This document shows positions 1 through 5,016 of a DNA stretch of 5,016 nt, piece by piece; the stretch's first letter is position 1; every line of letters starts with the position of its first letter. A program made the translations under genes and the position numbers. The DNA lies in assembly GCA_020426085.1 (NCBI GenBank), contig JAGQQP010000353.1:1-5016 (forward strand). Reading direction: 5' to 3'. The notes below the pieces were generated by a model that made no database searches, was not told the origin of the DNA, and saw only the letters and a list, made by a program, of their open reading frames with translations. The DNA is from Planctomycetaceae bacterium. Its GTDB lineage: Bacteria > Planctomycetota > Planctomycetia > Planctomycetales > Planctomycetaceae.

Positions 1-2
1 TG

Positions 3-389
3 AAATGGGAGGCTCCCGAGGCACTCTCCCCCGGCCGACACATTCTGGAGTTTGACTTCAAGTACGACGGCATCGGACTGGGGACGATGGCGTATAACAA
101 CTTCTCCGGGATCGGAAAAAGCGGAACCGGAACACTCAAGGTAGACGGCAGAGTGGTGGCCACGCGGAAGATGGAGAAAACGATTCCGATCATTCTGCAG
201 TGGGACGAAAGTTTCGACATCGGCTCCGATACGATTACCGGCGTGAACGACGCGGATTACACGCCGCCGTTCCCGCTGACAGCCCAGTTCAATAAGTTGA
301 CGATATCAATCGATCGGCCGCAATTGTCGCCGGAAGAAATCAAGAAACTTGAAGAGGGTTTGAAGAAAATGGAGGCGGGCCAGGAATAG
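3..389 (+). CDS. Arylsulfatase-type sulfatase, C-terminal part only (5' truncated by the window edge)
   Basis: The frame is open from base 3 to the TAG at 387-389, giving about 128 residues. The methionine at 87 is not the real start, because domain sequence (HILEFDFKYDGIGLG) runs upstream of it. The pattern is a beta-rich segment with YDGxGxG, then GKSGTGTLKVDGRVVA, then the KMEKTIP turn, then DESFDIGSDT and a D-Y-PPF-TAQFNKLTI strand. I recognise this as the extended C-terminal domain of bacterial arylsulfatases, which packs beside the alkaline-phosphatase-like catalytic domain. A short charged helix (LSPEEIKKLEEGLKKMEAGQE without its last residue or so) closes the protein. The catalytic domain, including the CxPxR formylglycine motif, lies to the left and is not visible, so substrate and activity cannot be judged. 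Such enzymes usually act outside the cytoplasm on sulfated polysaccharides or aryl sulfates and are very numerous in Planctomycetota. Family assignment is fairly sure; the substrate is unknown. Confidence 0.85.
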   Translation, partial: KWEAPEALSPGRHILEFDFKYDGIGLGTMAYNNFSGIGKSGTGTLKVDGRVVATRKMEKTIPIILQWDESFDIGSDTITGVNDADYTPPFPLTAQFNKLTISIDRPQLSPEEIKKLEEGLKKMEAGQE

Positions 390-558
390 AATTTTCAGAT
401 GGCATGTAAATCAACCACAGTTCCTTATTAAAAGACCTTAAAGGCAAGCACCACCTCTATGCGAGTCCAGACCTTCGATCCTCACTCACATCTGTTCTAC
501 CTGTTACTTCAAGCGATCTCTGGCAAAGTTCCAGTAATCCCTTTTTTCATTTTTACAG

Positions 559-587
559 TGGACCAATTCTGATTCTCTAATCATAAT
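559..587 (+). promoter_or_regulatory. Candidate sigma70-type promoter for the redox gene
   Basis: TGGACC at 559-564 matches four of six bases of a -35 box. It is followed by a 17-bp spacer and CATAAT at 582-587, which matches five of six bases of a -10 box. Transcription would start near 594, leaving an untranslated leader of about 57 nt before the GTG at 651. The spacing is ideal but AT-rich DNA gives such matches by chance, and promoter rules in Planctomycetota are less well known, so this is tentative. If real, the gene need not depend on read-through from the sulfatase. Confidence 0.35.
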
Positions 588-611
588 AGATTTTCAATTC
601 ATATTTCGGGT

Positions 612-621
612 CAGAATTCTG
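612..621. other. Perfect 10-bp palindrome CAGAATTCTG in the leader
   Basis: CAGAATTCTG equals its own reverse complement. It lies between the candidate -10 box and the ribosome binding site of the redox gene. Its right arm AATTCTG (615-621) also occurs at 565-571, exactly 50 bp upstream, inside the candidate promoter spacer. This placement would suit a repressor operator, but a 10-bp palindrome can arise by chance in 5 kb and no known regulator site is recognised. Confidence 0.2.
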
Positions 622-637
622 GAACTCAATACAGGAC

Positions 638-646
638 GAGGAGGGA
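638..646 (+). promoter_or_regulatory. Strong Shine-Dalgarno that fixes a GTG start
   Basis: GAGGAGGGA contains the core GGAGG at 640-644, six bases before the GTG at 651. It is the only good ribosome binding site near the start of this frame, and the frame beginning there gives an intact signal peptide. It therefore decides the non-ATG start codon. Confidence 0.75.
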
Positions 647-650
647 TACA

Positions 651-2366
651 GTGCCTGGCAAGATTCACAACTCTGGAAAACCGCTGCAGTGGCTCGTATT
701 ACTGCTGACGTTCTCTCTTTCAACCTCAGTGCTTTTCGCTCAAGACTCATCAGAAGCAGCAGGTACCCAGTGTGCCGTTCTCGAACTGTTTATTCGCAAT
801 GACTGTGCCGATTGTACTAAAGTCCAGAAGCAGCTCGAAGACTATGCCAGAAAACGAGGACGTATCAACCTGCATGTCCATAATCTGGATGAACCGGGAA
901 AACATGTGGAACGCTACCAGCAGATTTTAAAATACTTTCGGCTTCAGGATGCGGAACTCCCTGTCGCTTACGGCTGTAATTCCATCCTGCGCAAGCTCAA
1001 ACCAGATTCTTCAACAGACGAACGCATCGACAAACTGTTGACGGTCGATATCTACGTCCGTCCAGGTTGCTCCCGCTGTGCCGCCGCCAAAGTCTTTCTC
1101 AAAGGATTGAAACAGCGGTACCCCGTATTTGATTACAAGCTGCATGACGTTGTATCAGATAGTGCTGCCTCAAATCGAGTTTATGAACTCGCAGATCGCT
1201 ACGGTAAACAGGCCGTCAGTGTCCCTGTCTTTCATTTCTGCAATCAGCTGGTGATCGGCTGGATCAGCGATGAATACACGGGATCAAAAGTGGAAGAAGT
1301 CCTTAAATTCTGGACCGCCACCTGTCCTAAACCTGACAAAGACGAGAATAAACAGAGCCTGTTGCTGCCAGACGATTCTCAGCTGCAGTTTGTTTCATTT
1401 CAGAGTGAACCTGATTTAGACAGTCCGGTTCCAAAATCAAATGACGATCCAGTTCCCCTTTCTCCCGTTCCCAAAGGTAATGCGCCACTGGGACCGCCAC
1501 CAGTGGGAGACGATGACTCACTCCCTCCGATACCGGGTGGAGATGCCAGTCTACCCCCACCACCGGGAATTGAACCACCTCCAGTGGATGGGAAGTCGCT
1601 GGCTCCTGTTCCTTCACAGGAGGTGGATACCATCGAAGTTCCCTTTCTGGGAGAGTTGAGCAAAAGCCGGTTAGGAATGCCGGCTTTTACTTTTTTAATC
1701 GGCCTGGTGGATGGATTTAATCCCTGCGCCATGTGGGTCCTGCTGTTTCTGCTTTCCCTGCTCGTCAATTTGAAGAACCGTGCCAAAGTCCTCGCTGTCG
1801 CCGGGACGTTCGTTTTCATCAGTGGCCTGGCCTATTACGCCTTCATGGCTGCCTGGCTGAATGTCTTTAAACTCATCGGCTACCTGCCTATGGTTCAGTT
1901 TTCACTGGGACTGTTCGCAGTGTTTATCGGCGTGATTCATGTCAAAGATTTCTTCGCTTTCAAAAAAGGGATCTCACTATCGATTCCCGAATGGGCCAAA
2001 CCCGGCCTCTATGCCCGTGCCCGGAAAATCGTCACAGCGGAAAATCTGACTGGAGCTATCATCGGTGCCACGATCCTTGCCGTGCTGGTGAATATTATCG
2101 AACTGCTCTGCACAGCAGGGCTCCCTGCGCTTTACACCGAAATATTAACCATGCAGAACTACCCCGCCTGGAAAACCTACGCCTACCTGGGCCTGTATAT
2201 CGTCGCTTACATGCTGGATGATTCGATTATGGTAACCATCGTCGTCGTCACCATGGGCCGCCACAAACTCCAGGAGAACCAGGGACGCTGGCTCAAACTC
2301 TTCAGCGGAGTCGTCATCCTCCTGCTCGGTCTGGTCCTGATCTTTAAACCATCACTGCTGCATTAA
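651..2366 (+). CDS. Exported tandem thioredoxin/glutaredoxin-like protein fused to a CcdA/DsbD-type membrane domain
   Basis: This 571-residue protein starts at GTG 651. Seen in order: a signal peptide (1-30, likely cleaved after LFA); redox domain 1 (about 42-130) with C52-A-D-C55 and probable cis-Pro104; redox domain 2 (about 131-222) with C140-S-R-C143 and probable cis-Pro192; a Pro/Asp/Gly-rich linker (255-322); and six hydrophobic helices (about 343-372, 378-402, 410-430, 467-497, 509-536, 548-566). Helix 1 holds GFNPCAMW (C359) and helix 4 holds NIIELLCTAGLP (C487). These match the paired membrane cysteines of the CcdA/DsbD family, which move electrons from cytoplasmic thioredoxin across the membrane. 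Basic loops at 373-379, 432-460 and 537-549 put the redox domains outside and follow the positive-inside rule throughout. Inferred role: delivering reducing power to periplasmic disulfides. The final target (cytochrome c maturation, disulfide repair, other) is unknown, because no cytochrome or Dsb gene is nearby. No frameshift or lost catalytic cysteine is seen. Confidence 0.9.
   Translation: MPGKIHNSGKPLQWLVLLLTFSLSTSVLFAQDSSEAAGTQCAVLELFIRNDCADCTKVQKQLEDYARKRGRINLHVHNLDEPGKHVERYQQILKYFRLQDAELPVAYGCNSILRKLKPDSSTDERIDKLLTVDIYVRPGCSRCAAAKVFLKGLKQRYPVFDYKLHDVVSDSAASNRVYELADRYGKQAVSVPVFHFCNQLVIGWISDEYTGSKVEEVLKFWTATCPKPDKDENKQSLLLPDDSQLQFVSFQSEPDLDSPVPKSNDDPVPLSPVPKGNAPLGPPPVGDDDSLPPIPGGDASLPPPPGIEPPPVDGKSLAPVPSQEVDTIEVPFLGELSKSRLGMPAFTFLIGLVDGFNPCAMWVLLFLLSLLVNLKNRAKVLAVAGTFVFISGLAYYAFMAAWLNVFKLIGYLPMVQFSLGLFAVFIGVIHVKDFFAFKKGISLSIPEWAKPGLYARARKIVTAENLTGAIIGATILAVLVNIIELLCTAGLPALYTEILTMQNYPAWKTYAYLGLYIVAYMLDDSIMVTIVVVTMGRHKLQENQGRWLKLFSGVVILLLGLVLIFKPSLLH
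1413..1616 (+). repeat. Low-complexity Pro/Asp/Gly linker with short internal repeats (inside the redox gene)
   Basis: Residues 255-322 of the redox protein are dominated by Pro, Asp, Gly and Ser. Two short repeats can be seen: SPVPK-[SG]-N at 258-264 and 271-277 (13-residue step), and a 10-residue tandem unit D-[DA]-S-L-P-P-[IP]-P-G at 288-296 and 298-306. Such segments are normally extended and flexible. Here the segment lies between the redox domains and the first membrane helix, so it probably acts as a periplasmic tether of roughly 70 residues. Confidence 0.75.
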
Positions 2367-2383
2367 GCTGTGGAGTGCAATCC
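2367..2383. other. 17-bp gap between convergent stop codons
   Basis: The TAA of the redox gene (2364-2366) and the TAA of the propeller gene on the minus strand (2384-2386) are only 17 bp apart. No hairpin followed by a T-run is visible in the gap on either strand. Transcripts from both sides probably run into each other unless factor-dependent termination acts here. Confidence 0.7.
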
Positions 2384-4831
2384 TTATTCTTTTTCAAGAT
2401 AGGGGAGTGATGAAGGCTTTTCAGATTTGAGATCTGACTTTTTAAAGACCCCAGTCTTGAGAATCAATCCTGTATCTTGTGATCCCAGAACTATATCGAA
2501 TCGATCTTTAACTGGTCGCGAACTCATAGACCTTAACCGTGCATCATACAATGAAAGCATTCCTGTTTTCAGGCTGGTCTCTGAATCCCAGGCGGTAACT
2601 GTCCCACGAAAAGAAGCGACCAGCAGCGTTTTACAAACATGATGATAATTAACGTCCACTATTTCCCGGTTACGGGTGTGAATGCTGGATTCCAGCATTC
2701 CCGTCTGCAAATTGACAATGATTATCTGACCGTGTTCAAAAACAAACAAAGCAAAACAACCATCCATTGATATTTTGACCTGTATTAACAGGGCTCTCGA
2801 AGATGCGGACGGAGTCATTCTTTTAGATTTTTGATCGTCTTCAGATACAATAACGATTCCAATTTTTCGTTCTAAAGAATAGGCCCCACCTCCTAAAAAG
2901 TTTTCCTCTAACTTTGCAGCGAGACTTCTACCAGGATATGGATATTCTTCCACATCAGGATCTTCCTCTGGAGAATATAACAACGACATCGTTTCAATTG
3001 GCTTAAAGAACATTGAACATGAAGTATCGGGTGATATATCACACTGAGAGCGCGTGATGCGGCAGGGATATTTTGCCTTCTGATAATCAGGTAGAGTCGG
3101 TTCCACTTTACGTTCTGCTTTAAGTCGCTGAATTTCATCTGATTGCGCGATATATTGGATAGGATATTTCCACCACCAGAAAGTCCCCGTATTGTCACAG
3201 GCGACTATTTTATTCCTGGAAGTATCTGCAGCCAGACAAATCAGTTTATCTTTTCCACCGGTTAATGTGGCAGTTTGTTTTTGGCTGGAAAGATTCCAGA
3301 GATCGACTTTTCCTGAACTTTTTCCCTCAAGCAGAATCGTTGCATCTGCAGACAGGGCCACACAAGAGTTATTTAATACCTTTTTGTTAAATGTGCGGAG
3401 CAGCCCCTCACCCGGCTTGAATTCATATACGGATATTTCATTACCATCCAATGAAGCCGTAATCTTATCGGCGGATATCTTCGAAAGAGAATTGACTGTC
3501 CCTGAAAAATCAGCCACGGGATTCCCCGTTTTCAAATCAAAGACTTCGAGCTCCGAGGAATATCCGAAGATGGCACAGACACGATTGCAGACCGGATTCC
3601 AGAATACCTTAAATGCATCGTTTCGATAATCCAGACGTTCTAAATACCATTTTTGGTTGAGTATTGATCGCCTGAAGCCATTTTTTTCTCTGGGAATTCG
3701 CAGCAATAACTTATTTGTTTGAATATCAATTGCGTTGATTGAATAATCAGCTATGTCACGAAACCAGTAGATGAGATCTCTATTTTTATCGGGTATTTTT
3801 CCTGTGGGGGCAAATTCCCTGTTAACGACACCACTCTTAATAAGATTTCCAGAATGTGAATCGATTAAATCCCAGCGTGCTAAAACTTTTCCCTTATACT
3901 CGGGACGGTAGATCACCAGAATAGAACTGTCCTGCTGGTGATTATCTGATCCATTTTCATCAATGAAGGGTTGACGATCAAGTACAACTAAACGATCGAT
4001 CATAATCCTTAATGGGATATAAGACTGTCTGCTTGATTTCCATACTATTTTGTTGGATTCAGGATCGTAGCATGTAATTCCATAATCTTCGCTGAGATAA
4101 AGCTGCCTGGTATGAGAATCCCAGGTCATAGAGTTATAACTTGAATTTTTTCTCAGTTCGAATTGTGAAGTTGGTTCCAGTTTTTGACCATGGTAACCTA
4201 CCAGTAGAATTCGTTGATAATCTTGAATTCCGTCTCTTCCTGCTTCATTTGTGTCATAGTCGATTATTACAAAAGTTGTTTGATACTGCTCGGCTGTTTC
4301 GAGTGCACGAATCCATATTCGTGAGGCATTAACGGGAATACTGAGTCGACGATCTCCCAGGCACTCTCCCGTGATTGTATCCCAGATTCGCAGATGTGGT
4401 ATCACTTGAGGCGAATCCTGAATTTTACCATAAATATCCCATGCCATCTCTGTTTCATCAAGTGTGACAATCCAGCGTGAATGATTAAGCTGTGCGAATT
4501 TGCTGAATCGAACTGGCCCGGCAATACTTCCGATATACTCACCGTTATCACTCCGCCAGAGTCGAATCGTCTCTGCCTGGGAAAACAGGACTGAACCATC
4601 TTCTGAAAACTGTGCATCCATCAGGTTGGGGCTGTGAAGTAATCGCACATCACCATAAAACTGCTCCCGCTTGTTCTTATTCTCCAGCTGAATCCGTTCT
4701 GCCAGGTTGATCACTGGCTTCTGTGCTTCTATCGCAGACACTGGCTGAGAAACAATTAAAATTATCAGCAAGACCAGGGCTTTCCCCAGTATCTTCGTAC
4801 CAATCTGAAACTGCATTATTATGCCGATCAT
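2384..4831 (-). CDS. Exported WD40-like beta-propeller repeat protein, function unknown
   Basis: This 815-residue protein begins with a signal peptide: basic residues at K13 and K17, a hydrophobic core ALVLLIILIV, and a likely cleavage after VSA at residue 33. The mature part repeats a blade-end pattern of strand, aromatic-Asp, turn, strand. About ten copies are visible, near 89-103 (IRLWRSDNGEYIGSI), 147-161 (LRIWDTITGECLG), 252-265, 317-331, 365-379, 428-441 (LEVFDLKTGNPVA), 466-479, 509-521 (VDLWNLSSQKQTA), 703-716 and 745-758 (VTAWDSETSLKTG). The copies are degenerate and mostly lack the GH dipeptide, so PQQ-like or quinoprotein propellers are alternatives. Ten blades suggest two propellers. 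A stretch at about 560-680 lacks the pattern and contains acidic PEEDPDVEEYPYP. No catalytic domain, kinase domain or membrane anchor beyond the signal peptide is seen. Such proteins usually scaffold protein contacts; the partner is unknown. ATG 4829-4831 is taken as the start; M6 (4814-4816) is possible. Confidence 0.85.
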   Translation of the reverse strand: MIGIIMQFQIGTKILGKALVLLIILIVSQPVSAIEAQKPVINLAERIQLENKNKREQFYGDVRLLHSPNLMDAQFSEDGSVLFSQAETIRLWRSDNGEYIGSIAGPVRFSKFAQLNHSRWIVTLDETEMAWDIYGKIQDSPQVIPHLRIWDTITGECLGDRRLSIPVNASRIWIRALETAEQYQTTFVIIDYDTNEAGRDGIQDYQRILLVGYHGQKLEPTSQFELRKNSSYNSMTWDSHTRQLYLSEDYGITCYDPESNKIVWKSSRQSYIPLRIMIDRLVVLDRQPFIDENGSDNHQQDSSILVIYRPEYKGKVLARWDLIDSHSGNLIKSGVVNREFAPTGKIPDKNRDLIYWFRDIADYSINAIDIQTNKLLLRIPREKNGFRRSILNQKWYLERLDYRNDAFKVFWNPVCNRVCAIFGYSSELEVFDLKTGNPVADFSGTVNSLSKISADKITASLDGNEISVYEFKPGEGLLRTFNKKVLNNSCVALSADATILLEGKSSGKVDLWNLSSQKQTATLTGGKDKLICLAADTSRNKIVACDNTGTFWWWKYPIQYIAQSDEIQRLKAERKVEPTLPDYQKAKYPCRITRSQCDISPDTSCSMFFKPIETMSLLYSPEEDPDVEEYPYPGRSLAAKLEENFLGGGAYSLERKIGIVIVSEDDQKSKRMTPSASSRALLIQVKISMDGCFALFVFEHGQIIIVNLQTGMLESSIHTRNREIVDVNYHHVCKTLLVASFRGTVTAWDSETSLKTGMLSLYDARLRSMSSRPVKDRFDIVLGSQDTGLILKTGVFKKSDLKSEKPSSLPYLEKE

Positions 4832-4833
4832 AG

Positions 4834-4840
4834 CTCCCTC
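4834..4840 (-). promoter_or_regulatory. Ribosome binding site of the propeller gene
   Basis: On the minus strand GAGGGAG ends two bases before the ATG at 4831-4829. Counting from its GAGGG core (4840-4836) the gap is four bases, which is short but workable. The next in-frame ATG, at residue 6, would be about 17 bases from the site, which is too far, so the first ATG is preferred. Confidence 0.5.
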
Positions 4841-4892
4841 AAGAATCTGATTGAGTCATATTGTGGTAATGCGAGCATGGCTAGAATTTACG

Positions 4893-4898
4893 ATTATA
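4893..4898 (-). promoter_or_regulatory. Consensus -10 box TATAAT upstream of the propeller gene
   Basis: A perfect TATAAT reads on the minus strand here, giving a leader of roughly 55 nt before the ATG. With a 17-bp spacer the matching -35 position is CGAATA, a poor fit, and there is no extended TG motif. It is either a weak or activator-dependent promoter or a chance match. Confidence 0.3.
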
Positions 4899-4904
4899 AC
4901 CTTC

Positions 4905-4932
4905 ATTATTTCAGATATTCGGTCTTTTTCAA
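4905..4932 (-). promoter_or_regulatory. Candidate sigma70-type promoter for the propeller gene
   Basis: On the minus strand TTGAAA (4932-4927) and AATAAT (4910-4905) each match five of six consensus bases, with a 16-bp spacer. This is the best balanced pair in the upstream region and overlaps closely with the isolated TATAAT 6 bp further down. One of the two probably drives the gene. Confidence 0.4.
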
Positions 4933-5016
4933 AATTTTGGTTGGTTGTCACGTTTCGAGTGTGATTGTATTCTGAACTTTCAATCGACATTTATAGTTGC
5001 TTCTGAACCCCAATTG

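Larger units (their letters stand above)
390..650. other. Intergenic spacer between the sulfatase and redox genes
   Basis: This 261-bp spacer has stops in all forward frames and no convincing small gene. I looked for a terminator after the sulfatase stop and found none: the best stem, CTGG/CCAG near 518-533, is only four base pairs, although a T-rich run follows at about 542-554. The right half becomes AT-rich and holds the candidate promoter, palindrome and ribosome binding site listed separately. Confidence 0.6.
4832..5016. other. AT-rich upstream region of the propeller gene
   Basis: No gene is supported in these 185 bases up to the window edge. The region is AT-rich and holds the minus-strand promoter candidates and the ribosome binding site listed separately. 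The neighbour to the right is not visible, so it is unknown whether this is a divergent intergenic region or whether the propeller gene is the distal gene of an operon. Confidence 0.6.

Noticed and set aside
19..30. 12-base direct repeat AGGCACTCTCCC at 19-30 and 4359-4370, with similar flanks
   Set aside because: About one shared 12-mer is expected by chance in a 5-kb window, and both copies lie within unrelated coding sequence, so it is not evidence for a mobile element.
87..389. Treating the ATG at 87 as the start of a complete 100-residue gene
   Set aside because: The frame is open to the window edge and the conserved sulfatase C-terminal domain begins upstream of this methionine, so the gene is truncated by the window.
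518..560. Possible intrinsic terminator after the sulfatase gene (CTGG/CCAG stem followed by a T-rich run)
   Set aside because: The stem has only four base pairs, lies about 130 bp after the stop, and the T-run does not directly follow it.
1400..1819. A 139-residue Gly/Ser-rich open frame on the minus strand opposite the redox gene
   Set aside because: It is the antisense of the Pro-rich linker: CCN proline codons read backwards as GGN glycine codons. It lacks a ribosome binding site and any domain, and the forward gene is well supported.
3192..3629. A 145-residue open frame on the plus strand inside the propeller gene
   Set aside because: It has no recognisable domain, no good ribosome binding site, and it lies wholly opposite clear WD40-like blades.
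1..5016. A defence, mobile-element or CRISPR system
   Set aside because: No integrase, transposase, nuclease, toxin or spaced repeat array is visible on either strand; all coding capacity is explained by three ordinary-looking exported protein genes.

Overview
The window looks like chromosomal DNA from a Planctomycetota-type bacterium, perhaps near Gimesia or Rubinisphaera. This is inferred from three things seen together: a sulfatase with the extended C-terminal beta domain, large exported WD40-like propeller proteins, and long proline-rich linkers in exported proteins at mid GC. No rRNA or other marker gene confirms it. I saw no tRNA, rRNA, CRISPR array, insertion sequence or phage gene.

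Layout from left to right. (1) Bases 3-389 (+) are the 3' end of an arylsulfatase-type gene whose catalytic part lies outside the window. (2) Bases 390-650 are a spacer with a plausible promoter, a perfect 10-bp palindrome and a strong ribosome binding site. (3) Bases 651-2366 (+) encode a 571-residue thiol-disulfide protein. It has a signal peptide, two tandem thioredoxin/glutaredoxin-like domains with CxxC motifs, a Pro/Asp-rich linker and a six-helix CcdA/DsbD-like membrane domain. (4) A 17-bp gap separates two convergent stop codons. (5) Bases 2384-4831 (-) encode an 815-residue exported WD40-like beta-propeller protein with 12 cysteines. (6) Bases 4832-5016 are its upstream region, with candidate promoters.

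The most notable item is the thiol-disulfide protein. Its two redox domains align without a gap over the whole active-site framework: the CxxC, the probable cis-proline and an extra cysteine each repeat at exactly 88 residues. In DsbD the membrane domain sits between its two partner domains; here both partners precede it on a flexible tether. This suggests a single-chain relay carrying electrons from the cytoplasm to the periplasm. Its substrate cannot be read from the window. The three genes show no clear shared pathway: the sulfatase and redox genes are co-directional but separated by 261 bp with a candidate promoter, and the propeller gene is convergent.
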